64,000 nucleotides of DNA, from IMG/VR virus record IMGVR_UViG_3300020198_000009, positions 16,430 through 80,429 of that record, one strand, 5' to 3'. Shown in pieces: positions 9,767 to 18,456 of the stretch. The notes below the pieces were generated by a model. It saw only the letters and a list, made by a program, of their open reading frames with translations, had not been told where the DNA came from and searched no databases. Source of the DNA: a virus. Position numbers and translations under genes: made by a program. Within the stretch, counting starts at the first letter, position 1. Every line of letters starts with the position of its first letter.

Positions 9767-10843
9767 TTGAACTACATCGGCAGCAAGGCGGGCCTGGTGG
9801 GACCACTCATCACCCGGGCCATGGCCGAACTCGGTATCGCCCCGCCCGGGATCTTCGTCGACGCCCTGGCGGGTACCCATGCGGTCGGGCGCGCCATGCA
9901 ACACGCCGGCTGGTCGGTCATCGCCAACGACCAGATGCGCTACAGTGAAGTCGTCGGCCGGGCCCTGCTGGGCACCAAGGTGTTGCCCTTCTCGGAGCTC
10001 GCCGGCAAGATCTTCCTGGCGGGCCTGCCGGGCGGAGCCCGCTCGCAGGCCGTCATCGCTCACCTGGCCGAGCAACTGGCAGACCCTGAAGCCCATTACA
10101 TCGCGCGCATCCATGGCTCCTGGTTCCTTGACAAGTACTGCGAGGGCGGCTCCGGGGGGAGGCTGTACTTCTCGCGCGATAACGGCAAGCGCATCCAGAT
10201 AGCCCGCTGGCTCATCGACGAGTGGCCCCTGACGGCTTACGAGCGCGACACGCTCATCTACGCGGTCATGCGCGGGGCCGACAAGGTAGCCAACACGGCC
10301 TCGGTGTTCTACACCTTCCTCAAGCAGCTGAAACCCAGCGCACGCAAGCCCCTGAAACTGGAGGCACCCTCGCTGGCCACCGGCCCGGAAGCCACGGTCC
10401 GCAAGATGGAGCTCATAGACTTCCTGCAAAACCTCGACGGGGCCACGGTGGTCTACATCGATCCGCCCTACAACGCGCGTCAATACGCCCCCAACTACCA
10501 CCTACTCGAAACCATCTGCTGCTGGGATGATCCGGTGGCCTTCGGCCGCGGCGGGTTGCGCGACTACTCGACCCAGAAGAGCAACTGGTGTTACCGCTCG
10601 GCGGTCCACGACGAACTCGACACGGCGTGTTTACTGGCCCCTGCCCACTGGGTACTCCTGAGCTACTCGTCCGAGGGCCTCATGGAACGCCGGGAAATCG
10701 CCGACATCATGGGCCGCCACGGACCGGTGCGTATCTTCGAGCACGAGCACCCGCGCTTCCGGGCCGACAACGACGGGCCACATCGGCAATATGCCCGGAA
10801 CCGGACCGTCGTCGAGTACCTGTTCGCCCTCAGGAAACTCTGA
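9767..10843 (+). CDS. DNA adenine-N6 methyltransferase (D12/Dam type)
   Basis: This protein transfers methyl from S-adenosylmethionine to adenine N6 in DNA. It has the N-terminal NYIGSK motif (residues 2-7), the SAM-binding D-A-L-A-G-T motif (about 32-37) and the catalytic DPPYN motif (about 232-236), in the order of the D12 class. Its 358 residues are slightly above Dam length because of a central insertion. The start is TTG, supported by the spacing from AGGA in TGGTAGGACCA and by conservation of NYIGSK at residue 2. No restriction partner is adjacent, so it is probably an orphan enzyme protecting phage DNA or marking it for replication or packaging. The recognition site cannot be read from sequence. 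Confidence 0.92.
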   Translation: MNYIGSKAGLVGPLITRAMAELGIAPPGIFVDALAGTHAVGRAMQHAGWSVIANDQMRYSEVVGRALLGTKVLPFSELAGKIFLAGLPGGARSQAVIAHLAEQLADPEAHYIARIHGSWFLDKYCEGGSGGRLYFSRDNGKRIQIARWLIDEWPLTAYERDTLIYAVMRGADKVANTASVFYTFLKQLKPSARKPLKLEAPSLATGPEATVRKMELIDFLQNLDGATVVYIDPPYNARQYAPNYHLLETICCWDDPVAFGRGGLRDYSTQKSNWCYRSAVHDELDTACLLAPAHWVLLSYSSEGLMERREIADIMGRHGPVRIFEHEHPRFRADNDGPHRQYARNRTVVEYLFALRKL

Positions 10844-10856
10844 AAGGAGCCAAGCC

Positions 10857-11480
10857 ATGAGCATCGGGAAGACCGTCGCATGCCGACGCTGCCGCGAGCG
10901 CGGCAAGGACTGGGAGGGCGGCGATCCGGTCTGCGGCTTCGACCAGGGTGGGCTGTTCAGCGCAAGCAACTGGATGTGTGCGACGCTCTGCGACTTGCGC
11001 GAGCGCATCGAAGCGAGCGGCCAGGTGAGCTGGTGCAACGACACGTACTTTGGCACCGTCGGCTTCGAGTTCGAAGACGAGGACTTCGGCTTCCTGACCA
11101 TGGCGTGGTACAAGCACCACGGCGAGACCTACTGGGCCGGCGTGGTCTTCGATGGCCGCACGCCCAAGCCGTTGACGCTGGACGTCGCCGAACGCATCCT
11201 GGGCGCCCTGCCGGCGCCAGACGGTCAATCTCCTGGCGCGGTCGGGACGTTGAACACCATCAAGGCCGACGAACCCCCCGTCAGGCTCCCGGTCGGCCAG
11301 ACCCCTCTGCGCGTCGATGCCTGGGCGGTTTTGTCCCGCTGCGTCGAGGAAGGTATCGCCTACGGTTGGCGGCGCGCCCGCAAACACGTCGACAACCCCA
11401 GCGAGGACGCCGTCAAGGTCGAGATCGAAAACGCGGTGATGAACGCCGTCTGCGAGTACTTCCGCTTCTCGGACGACTAG
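10857..11480 (+). CDS. Unknown Cys-rich protein
   Basis: A 207-residue protein with a good AAGGAG ribosome binding site. The first 50 residues contain C-x2-C followed by further cysteines (CRRCRERG, PVCGF, MCATLC), a plausible zinc-binding head. The remainder is mixed alpha/beta and not recognised. It is co-transcribed with the methyltransferase and converges with the opposing tail gene, the two stop codons overlapping. Confidence 0.65.
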   Translation: MSIGKTVACRRCRERGKDWEGGDPVCGFDQGGLFSASNWMCATLCDLRERIEASGQVSWCNDTYFGTVGFEFEDEDFGFLTMAWYKHHGETYWAGVVFDGRTPKPLTLDVAERILGALPAPDGQSPGAVGTLNTIKADEPPVRLPVGQTPLRVDAWAVLSRCVEEGIAYGWRRARKHVDNPSEDAVKVEIENAVMNAVCEYFRFSDD

Positions 11481-12985
11481 CGGTACACGAAGACGAACTT
11501 GTCGTCTGCCTTGACCGGCACACGCGGGTCGAGGTAACGGAAGACGTCGTCGAGGATCAGGAACTGGGCAGTCGGCCGCAACCGCAGGCCGTTCATGAGC
11601 ACCAGGGCCTGCCCGGGATCATGCGGTGGTCGGGACAGACGGTAGCCCAGCGAAGTGCCGACATCGTCCATGCCCGCCACGTAGTAGTCGTATTCGAGCG
11701 CTCCCGCCACGAAGGCGTCCTTCCAAAAGAGCACGACGGCCTTGTCGGTATTCTTGAGATCGAAGGCCCCGTTCCAGGTGATGTGCGAATCGTCGGGGAA
11801 CAGCAGGTAACGCTCGCCGGCAAACCATTGACCGCCGAAGCTGCCGTCGGCCGACAGGAACAGGAGAGACTTGTGGATCTCGGGCACGCGTTCCCTCAGG
11901 TTCCAGGTCGGCTTGCCCGCCGAAACCGACAATTCCTTGATCTTGACCCCGACCCCGACCCGCTCGGACAGAAAGCCGATGAGTTCGAGGGTCTCGCCGG
12001 CCCGCAACGCCAGATCGTCCCAGGTCAGACCCCCGAGTGTCTGCTCGAAGCCATGGCCCTGGGCATAGCCAAGACCGTTCAGGGACACCATTGCCGCATG
12101 GCGGTAGGGCGGACGATCTCCGCCCAGCGCGAAGGCGACCTGGTCGTCCTCGGCGACCGGCACGTCCAGCCGGGTCAGGAAATGCTGGGGCACCCAGAGA
12201 TCGTCGCGGGTCCGGTCCAGGTAGCCCCGAGCCGGCAGCGAGCTGATCGTGAGTACCGATCCGTGATCGAACGGCACCGCCGAGCCCACCGTGAGCCGAA
12301 ACTCTCCCAGAGCCCACTGATCGGTACCCTGGCCTTCGAAGTAACGCAGGCCATCGACATGGACTCGCACGTCACCTGCCCGACTGGGCACGACCGACAG
12401 TGTAAAGGTGCGGTTGCGACCAGGCCTGAGGGCGAAACTCTGCTGGGCGCATAGCCCGGCGCTGTCGCGCGTGCGCGGGTAAACCGCCACGATGCTCGCC
12501 CCGGCGCGCAGCCGGACCGACGGGTGGGTAAACGTCAGTCGATTGCCCGCTACACGCAAGAAGCCAGCCGCCTGCGGATAACACGATCCTTCGTAGTAGA
12601 GCTCAGCCCGGTCGCCCACGGGTATCCCGTCGAGCCGGAAATCGACCTGACCGGTCGCGGTGACGACGTGACGCTCGGCGTGCAGTTGACCGGCAGCGGT
12701 CGACTGACCCAGGACCTCGACGACCACCTGTTTGCCCGGCGGCAAGGGCGGGAGGTGCCAGGATAGCGTCGAGCCCCTGACCGAGACGTCGGGCATAAAA
12801 TAGGTCTTGCGATCGACGATGGCCGTCAGAATACCGGCCGGATTCGGAGTGAATCCGAGCGCAAAGGTCGCCTGGCCTGACGTGGCCACTGTGACCGTCA
12901 CGCGCTGATGCGCGAAGCCTTGGTTCTCAGCCGGGACGGGCAGCGACGCGAACGGGATGTCGGACGCCCCACGGTTGATGGCCAT
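11477..12985 (-). CDS. Beta-rich tail/fibre protein
   Basis: A 502-residue protein made of repeated beta-sandwich-like segments (RVTVTVATSGQATFALG, then related strands at about residues 110, 190 and 290). No signal peptide or enzyme motif is seen. It follows the 1085-residue fibre-like gene by two bases, consistent with one transcript. The likely role is a tail fibre, baseplate or receptor-contacting component, from composition and context only. Confidence 0.65.
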   Translation of the reverse strand: MAINRGASDIPFASLPVPAENQGFAHQRVTVTVATSGQATFALGFTPNPAGILTAIVDRKTYFMPDVSVRGSTLSWHLPPLPPGKQVVVEVLGQSTAAGQLHAERHVVTATGQVDFRLDGIPVGDRAELYYEGSCYPQAAGFLRVAGNRLTFTHPSVRLRAGASIVAVYPRTRDSAGLCAQQSFALRPGRNRTFTLSVVPSRAGDVRVHVDGLRYFEGQGTDQWALGEFRLTVGSAVPFDHGSVLTISSLPARGYLDRTRDDLWVPQHFLTRLDVPVAEDDQVAFALGGDRPPYRHAAMVSLNGLGYAQGHGFEQTLGGLTWDDLALRAGETLELIGFLSERVGVGVKIKELSVSAGKPTWNLRERVPEIHKSLLFLSADGSFGGQWFAGERYLLFPDDSHITWNGAFDLKNTDKAVVLFWKDAFVAGALEYDYYVAGMDDVGTSLGYRLSRPPHDPGQALVLMNGLRLRPTAQFLILDDVFRYLDPRVPVKADDKFVFVYR

Positions 12986-12987
12986 GG

Positions 12988-15900
12988 CTAGACCTGCATG
13001 CGCGCGTGCGGGTAGGTCAGGAAGGCCTTGGCGGGATCGTCGGCCGTGAACGCCCCCTCGTTGCTGACGACCGATAGGCCATAGAGCGCCCCGTCGAGTT
13101 CGACCAGGCTCATCCAGGCCATGAAGCCGCCATTGGGCACCACCACGCCCGCGCCCAGGGTGATGGTGCCATCGAGCGCAAGGTCCATGCCTTCGAGCGG
13201 TATGGGTCCGCTCTGAGGCAGGGTGAGGATGTCCCGGAAGGTCGTCTCGGGGTCCTCGTCGACGCCGACCAGCTCACCGGCCATGGACGGGAACTTCTCG
13301 GTAACCGGATCGACATAGGCCTCCGGAGTGTTGGCGATGCTCGAATTCGAGGCCAGCAGGTAGCCCCTGGCCGCCAGCTTGAAACTGTCGTCGGCCGTCA
13401 CGGGCAGGGATGGCATCCCGGCGTAGTCGTAGGTCAGCAGGAGCGTCTCCTGCGCGCCCAGCGAACTGGCCCGCAGCAAGGGGAGCTTGAGACCGTAGGC
13501 CCCCGCCCGCAACTGGTAGACCTGGCCACCGAGAGTCTCCCACTTGGTCTGTTCGGGCGCCGGCAACGCCAGGTACTCGGCGCTGGAAATCGTCAGATCG
13601 ATCTGGACGCGGTTACGATCGAAGCCGCCGTAGGTGCATGGGTATAGCCGATCGTCGACATAGACGCCACCCACCTTGTTGCCGCCGCTCTGGTGGACGA
13701 ATCCCAGCGCGCCCAGCAGGACCGAGTTGGCTGGCAGTGCCAGGCCGTAGCCGGTCGCGCCGCCCGCGATTTCCAGTTCCTGCCAGCTGGCGATTGCCAG
13801 ATCGTCGAGACTGCGATTGCGCGGCCGGTAGTTGGCCACCTGGCCGCCCAGCGCCAGCACGACCTTGACCTGCCGGCCAGCCACGATCACGTCGGCGAAT
13901 TCCAGGGAATGATTCTGCTCTCCGAGCTTGAAGGTCTGTATACCGACCACGTCCCCGAGGATCTCGGCCGAGATGGGCCCGAGCACCGCCCGGCCAGCCA
14001 AGGACAGCGGGATACTGATGGCATTGGTGCCGTTGGCCACGAAGACCTTCTCGATGGCGACCGCGTCCCCCTTGGTCGTCGCACCGACGGGTGTACGCAG
14101 CTCGGTGCCGTCGGCCACCACGACCCGCGTCTCGGGCACGGCGCCGTCGACCAGTTGAACGTCAGTAGCCCCGCGGATCGCGCCGTAGACCGTGACGGGC
14201 ACATGGGCCAGGAAACTTCCAGCACTCTGCCGGACCCGGTACGAAACGCAGACCGTGCCGGCTGGATCGTAGTCGGGATCCTCGATGTCGAACAGGATGG
14301 ATGCCGAATCCGGGCTCTCGCCCACCGACCAGGGGCCCAGGACCCCGACCGGCCCGCCGCTGCCCAACCAGGTAAGGGCAGTGACGGGCTGATCCGATCC
14401 GGGGCCGCCAAGGTAGAGATGGCCGTCGACGGGCGCGTTGATGATCAAGGTCTTGGACCCGTCCTCGTAGGTCACCAGGGCGTCGGTGTAATCGCCTGAA
14501 ACCGCAAAGTGCGTACCCACCCAGTAAGGATCGGCGCCCGGCGTCCAGCGCCGGCGTATGCCATCGGCCGCTCCCAGCCAGTTGGCGCCATCAACCGCCT
14601 CGGGAGCGATGGCCTCGACCTGGAGCGGCCGCTTCGAATAGTGGCCAGCCACCAGGCTCGACGCGCCCATCTGGTTGGGGTGATTGGCACGCAGGACACT
14701 GTCGACGACCTGGCCGAGCAGCATGGAGTAGTTGAGGCTGCCGAAATGCAACACCGGGGCGACCACCTCGATTTCATCCTGGTGGAAACGATCGTGGCGC
14801 TTGTCGTCCGGGCGCGTGGGATTGCCGTTGTTCAGGCCGCCACCGGCCAGGTTGGAAACCAGGTAGGGATCGCGATTGAAGCGCGAGACCAGAGCGACCG
14901 GAACGGCCCAACTCTCGCCGTCCGACGACGCCCCATACGCGCTCTTGTAGTAACCGCCCTCGGCGAGCGCGTAGGCGCCGCCGCCGATCGCCACGACTGC
15001 CGGATTGGCCATGAGCTTCTCGGCCCGATCGTAGGCAACCCCGGCTGCCACTGTGACGCGCACGCGGGTGGCTACATAGCCCACGCCCGTCAGCGGCACG
15101 TAGAACGATCCGTCGGTGGGCGGCGCGGCCAGGATCACCCGCCAGGCCTCCAGGAACAGGAGATCCGTGCGCACTCCAGCAAGCGGTGCCTCGGGTAATA
15201 CGACATGCTGGGTAGGGACCGGGAACATCACGCCATTGAGTATGGCCAGGTTGGCCGCGATGTCGAGCTGATTGGCCGCCTCGGCGCCCGAGACCGCCAA
15301 CGGCCGCGCAAACCCCGAGCGGCGCGCCTTGCGGTGCAACTCGACCTCGGCGCCGGTCTGGATGTTCGCCTGGGCGATTTCGTTGGCCAGGATCCACAGC
15401 AGATCCTGGCAGCCGGCCATGCCGTCTGTCACGTCGGCATAAGCCGCCAGTACGCCCAGTTCGGTCGAATAGGCCGTGCCCGAGCCTACCGCGCCGGTAT
15501 CCTGATTGACCCAGACGTAGATCCGCTCATCGACCAACTGCGTGACATCGTAGCTGAACGTCGCCTCGGCCAGAGTCTGGAGCACACGGTAATGCTCCCT
15601 GCCTCCCGAGACCAGGCGCAGGAAGACCTTGAAGGGCGCCACCGCAACCTGTTGCCCAAGACCGTTGATGTCGCCCGCATTGATGAGCACGACATTGTAC
15701 TGGGCTCCGCCGCGCAACCGCAGCTCGGCCTGAAGGACTTCCGAGAGGACGGACATCGAGACCAGCGGACCGTTAAAGGCCGCGTCCCCGAAGTCCATGC
15801 CCGCATCGTACAGATCGCCGGGCGCCAGGGGGTCTGGTGTGTCTATGACCCGGCTCTGGGTGCGCTCGTCGGTTGCCAGGGATAGGTCGGCCATGGCGTC

Positions 15901-16245
15901 GGAATTAGCCCCCCAACTGACCTTGGCCAGCACGATGTGGGTATTGGCCGCCTGGGGTACGACAGTGACTTCCCGGGTGTCGTCGGGCTCGAAGACCACA
16001 TAGGCCGACCCGGCGGTCGCCGGCAAGTCGAGCCCGAAGATGGGCGGATCCAGATCGCTGGGGCGGTAGACCGTCGCGGCGAAGCCCGCTTGCCCGAAGC
16101 GCACCGAGATCTCGCGATCGCCGATCGCCAGGTTGTCGCCGCCCTTGTCGCGCATGATGGCCGCACCCACCACGAGCTTGTCGGCACTGGGATGCTTGCT
16201 GACGACCCCGCCTGCATAGACCCCGTAGGTCCCGTTGACCGGCAT
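12988..16245 (-). CDS. Very large tail-fibre/baseplate protein
   Basis: At 1085 residues this is among the largest virion-type proteins in the window. It is Gly/Ala/Val-rich, almost entirely beta, with very few Cys or Lys-rich stretches. It begins MPVNGTYGVYAGG and ends in a compact beta region. Proteins of this length and composition between other tail genes are usually baseplate wedge or long-fibre subunits. No repeat unit or peptidase motif is recognised. Confidence 0.65.
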   Translation of the reverse strand: MPVNGTYGVYAGGVVSKHPSADKLVVGAAIMRDKGGDNLAIGDREISVRFGQAGFAATVYRPSDLDPPIFGLDLPATAGSAYVVFEPDDTREVTVVPQAANTHIVLAKVSWGANSDAMADLSLATDERTQSRVIDTPDPLAPGDLYDAGMDFGDAAFNGPLVSMSVLSEVLQAELRLRGGAQYNVVLINAGDINGLGQQVAVAPFKVFLRLVSGGREHYRVLQTLAEATFSYDVTQLVDERIYVWVNQDTGAVGSGTAYSTELGVLAAYADVTDGMAGCQDLLWILANEIAQANIQTGAEVELHRKARRSGFARPLAVSGAEAANQLDIAANLAILNGVMFPVPTQHVVLPEAPLAGVRTDLLFLEAWRVILAAPPTDGSFYVPLTGVGYVATRVRVTVAAGVAYDRAEKLMANPAVVAIGGGAYALAEGGYYKSAYGASSDGESWAVPVALVSRFNRDPYLVSNLAGGGLNNGNPTRPDDKRHDRFHQDEIEVVAPVLHFGSLNYSMLLGQVVDSVLRANHPNQMGASSLVAGHYSKRPLQVEAIAPEAVDGANWLGAADGIRRRWTPGADPYWVGTHFAVSGDYTDALVTYEDGSKTLIINAPVDGHLYLGGPGSDQPVTALTWLGSGGPVGVLGPWSVGESPDSASILFDIEDPDYDPAGTVCVSYRVRQSAGSFLAHVPVTVYGAIRGATDVQLVDGAVPETRVVVADGTELRTPVGATTKGDAVAIEKVFVANGTNAISIPLSLAGRAVLGPISAEILGDVVGIQTFKLGEQNHSLEFADVIVAGRQVKVVLALGGQVANYRPRNRSLDDLAIASWQELEIAGGATGYGLALPANSVLLGALGFVHQSGGNKVGGVYVDDRLYPCTYGGFDRNRVQIDLTISSAEYLALPAPEQTKWETLGGQVYQLRAGAYGLKLPLLRASSLGAQETLLLTYDYAGMPSLPVTADDSFKLAARGYLLASNSSIANTPEAYVDPVTEKFPSMAGELVGVDEDPETTFRDILTLPQSGPIPLEGMDLALDGTITLGAGVVVPNGGFMAWMSLVELDGALYGLSVVSNEGAFTADDPAKAFLTYPHARMQV

Positions 16246-16249
16246 CAGG

Positions 16250-16765
16250 CTACCTCACGAAGACGATTTGCCAGGAGACCGTCAGGCGCAACCGGGCGAA
16301 CTTGTCGAGGGGCGGGAAGGTGAAGCGCGCGAACAGCTTACCGTTGCCGCTCTTGAGCCCCACCTCGCTGAACTGCTGGCCGGTTCCCACTCCAGGAGCC
16401 ATCGTACTGGTGAAGACCACGCTGTCGACCGTCGGATAGGCCGCCGGGCTGATGACCTCGGTGGCCAGCACTTCGTTTTCGAGGGCCTCGTCGGTGGCGG
16501 CCGGCTCGGTGGCGCCATCCCCCCAGCCGACGCTCGTGACGAACCCGCCCTCGTCGCCGGCCAGGGCCCGGGCCAGGATGCCGCGTGCGTCGTTGACGAT
16601 GGTATTGTACGCGTAGCAGTAGGCGACCTGGCCGTGATCGGGGGAAAAAATGTCGTCGACCACGCCCTTGATCTCGACCCGGCCGAAGACGGGCCGGCGC
16701 AAGCGGCTGATGTGCTTGATGAGGCCGCCAACGGCGCCGATAGCACGTTGTAACCAGTCGCGCAC
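16250..16765 (-). CDS. Tail-fibre-type virion protein
   Basis: A 171-residue protein starting at GTG with TAAGG upstream. After a short amphipathic N-terminus it contains segments such as VGWGDGATEP and FSEVGLKSGNGKLFARFTF, which resemble small fibre or head-fibre proteins of tailed phages. It lies at the start of the fibre operon, right behind a TATAAT/TGGTAGGACCA promoter, so it may be transcribed separately from the sigma gene upstream. Confidence 0.65.
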   Translation of the reverse strand: MRDWLQRAIGAVGGLIKHISRLRRPVFGRVEIKGVVDDIFSPDHGQVAYCYAYNTIVNDARGILARALAGDEGGFVTSVGWGDGATEPAATDEALENEVLATEVISPAAYPTVDSVVFTSTMAPGVGTGQQFSEVGLKSGNGKLFARFTFPPLDKFARLRLTVSWQIVFVR

Positions 16766-16785
16766 GCTGCCTTACTCCATGAATG

Positions 16786-16807
16786 TGGTCCTACCAGTTG
16801 AATTATA
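16786..16807 (-). promoter_or_regulatory. Promoter TATAAT + TGGTAGGACCA
   Basis: Read on the minus strand, TATAAT (16807-16802) is followed five bases later by a perfect TGGTAGGACCA (16796-16786), then the leader and GTG of the fibre operon. Together with 24012-24033 it defines the consensus TATAATTCAA-S-TGGTAGGACCW. No good TTGACA is present at -35. Confidence 0.75.
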
Positions 16808-16820
16808 GAATCGCCGCCGG

Positions 16821-17936
16821 TCAGGCCAGATGACCCAGGTCGGGCCGGTACTTCTCGATGATGGCGCGAAAACGCGTCCTGGTGCGATCTATCAGCTTCT
16901 TGATGGCCGCCGGAGTCTTGCCCACCTCCAGCCCGAAACCCCGAGATCCAGCGGTCGCGTCCAGCCCGTCGGGGGTCGCAACGATTTCCGAGACCTCGCC
17001 GGCGATGTCGCGCTCGTCGAGGGGCACGGTGTGGTGATAGAGTCCGTGGAATGCCCCGAAGACGCTGCCCTCCATCGCTGACAGGTGGCTGACCAGCTGA
17101 TTGAGCGATTCGACCGTCTCGTCGCTGACCAGGTACTCGACCAGATCCGAGCCGATGGGCAGATCGGTGACCTGGGCGTAGCCGGTGTCCTCCTTCTGAC
17201 TGTCGGGGGCATGGCTCACATCGGTCGGGTGAATCGACAATGCCCCGCCCAGCAGTGCCTGAATGTGAATGGCCTTGGTGGTGCCGAGCATGCGCAACTC
17301 GTCATGGAGGGCCGCGGCGCTCTCGGGATCCGGGGCCGAGGTCACCACGACGGCATTTTCTGGGATATCGTCCTCGGGGCCTATCAACAGCAGCTTGATT
17401 TCAGTGGGTTCCGGTTCTTTTTTCAGTTTTTCCGGCTGACCTTCCGGATCTTCCGGGTTTTCCAGGAATTCCGTACGACTGGGCACGAGCTTGCGGGTCC
17501 TGGCCTTCTTGGCGACCGTCACGCGCACGACCTTCCATGGGAGATCCGGGGTGAAGGTCTCGCAGGCGTGCCGGTTGAGGATCTTCTTGAGCTTCATGAT
17601 GTCCTGGAAGGGCACCTTGGCGGCATAGCCCATCTCCGAGAGGTACTTGACGATTTCCTTGCGGACATGCCAACCGGCAAACGTCAGCAACCGGTAGCCC
17701 TGGGACATGTCGAAATGCCGGATTCCATGGAGGAGGCCCAGGATGGCCGACTGCTCCAGGTCCGCATGCTCGACCCAGGTCGGGGCCGTGAAGCGGTTGA
17801 TCATCGTGGCGACAAAGGGCCGATGCGCCTCGATGAGCTCCTGGACGGCCCACTTGGCTGCCCGCGCATCGGGCCCCTGGGCAACGGCCAGCAGTTCGTA
17901 CTCGTGCTTGGCCGTGATGACCTTGTGCGGTTTCAA
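16821..17936 (-). CDS. Sigma-70-family RNA polymerase sigma factor
   Basis: A phage sigma factor expected to guide RNA polymerase to promoters. Residues about 34-105 match sigma region 2: a helical start (HRPFVATMINRF), DLEQSAILGLLHGIRHFD (core binding), then YRLLTFAGWHVRKEIVKYL, corresponding to the aromatic-rich region 2.3/2.4 that melts and reads the -10 box. A long linker (about 150-290) follows, with an acidic/Pro-Glu part. The C-terminal 90 residues look like a divergent region 4 helix-turn-helix (VGKTPAAIKKLIDRTRTRF). The chosen start is TTG, overlapping the upstream TGA as TTGA; the open frame upstream lies inside the preceding gene. It probably works with the phage polymerase at 42917 and 61290, but host polymerase is also possible. 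Confidence 0.85.
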   Translation of the reverse strand: MKPHKVITAKHEYELLAVAQGPDARAAKWAVQELIEAHRPFVATMINRFTAPTWVEHADLEQSAILGLLHGIRHFDMSQGYRLLTFAGWHVRKEIVKYLSEMGYAAKVPFQDIMKLKKILNRHACETFTPDLPWKVVRVTVAKKARTRKLVPSRTEFLENPEDPEGQPEKLKKEPEPTEIKLLLIGPEDDIPENAVVVTSAPDPESAAALHDELRMLGTTKAIHIQALLGGALSIHPTDVSHAPDSQKEDTGYAQVTDLPIGSDLVEYLVSDETVESLNQLVSHLSAMEGSVFGAFHGLYHHTVPLDERDIAGEVSEIVATPDGLDATAGSRGFGLEVGKTPAAIKKLIDRTRTRFRAIIEKYRPDLGHLA

Positions 17937-18361
17937 GCAGCGGGACTCTTTCCGGCCTTGGCGGCCTCGTAGGCACGATCGCAACCCAGCGGCAACCCGA
18001 CGTCATGCCCATGGTGGTAGCCGATCTGGGGATCGCGCCGGTAGCCGACCGCCGCCCGGGCCGGTCGCCAGGCCTCGCCCCCGAACGGCGACTGCTTGGG
18101 ATAGCACAAGGTGTAGAGCACGGCCCAGAACGCTTCGAGCTGGTAGTCCGCCGGCACCTGGGGCAAGAAGCGCACGTGCTCGACCGTCATGCCGCCAGGC
18201 GCGAAGGCGAAGACGAGCTCCTCGATGGCAAAACCGCGATCCGCCAGGTCCTTGAGGGCGCATTCGATACCGATGCAAGCGTCGGCGAACTGGCCACCCC
18301 CTTCGCGCAACGCGGCCGCAATGGCCTCTTGGAGGTAGTCGGCTGCGTCGGATTCGGTCAC
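17933..18361 (-). CDS. Unknown small protein coupled to sigma factor
   Basis: A 142-residue protein starting at GTG with AGGAG close upstream. Its stop overlaps the sigma-factor start (TTGA), so the two are translationally coupled. The N-terminal half is acidic and helical and the C-terminal half is Gly/His/Tyr-rich (GYHHGHDVG). The tight coupling invites the idea of a sigma regulator such as an anti-sigma or co-factor, but nothing in the sequence shows this. Confidence 0.6.
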   Translation of the reverse strand: MTESDAADYLQEAIAAALREGGGQFADACIGIECALKDLADRGFAIEELVFAFAPGGMTVEHVRFLPQVPADYQLEAFWAVLYTLCYPKQSPFGGEAWRPARAAVGYRRDPQIGYHHGHDVGLPLGCDRAYEAAKAGKSPAA

Positions 18362-18373
18362 GAGGCCGGCTCC

Positions 18374-18420
18374 TATAATCCCAATGGATAGGGTGGGACC
18401 GCAGAAAAAACGGTCCTACC
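18374..18420 (+). promoter_or_regulatory. Tail-sheath promoter and 5' leader hairpin
   Basis: A perfect TATAAT (18374-18379) is followed by a leader with an inverted repeat. GGTGGGACCG (18392-18401) and CGGTCCTACC (18411-18420) can pair over ten positions with one G-U pair around a nine-base A-rich loop. The right arm is the reverse complement of the recurrent TGGTAGGACC element. The stem lies about 35 bases before the AAGGAG of the sheath gene, so it would stand near the 5' end of that message. Confidence 0.6.
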
Positions 18421-18456
18421 ACAGAGTTTACCAGTCAACCAAGGAGCTCCGCAACC

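Noticed and set aside
17933-18361. Anti-sigma factor
   Set aside because: Only the coupling to the sigma gene supports it; no anti-sigma motif or family resemblance is visible.
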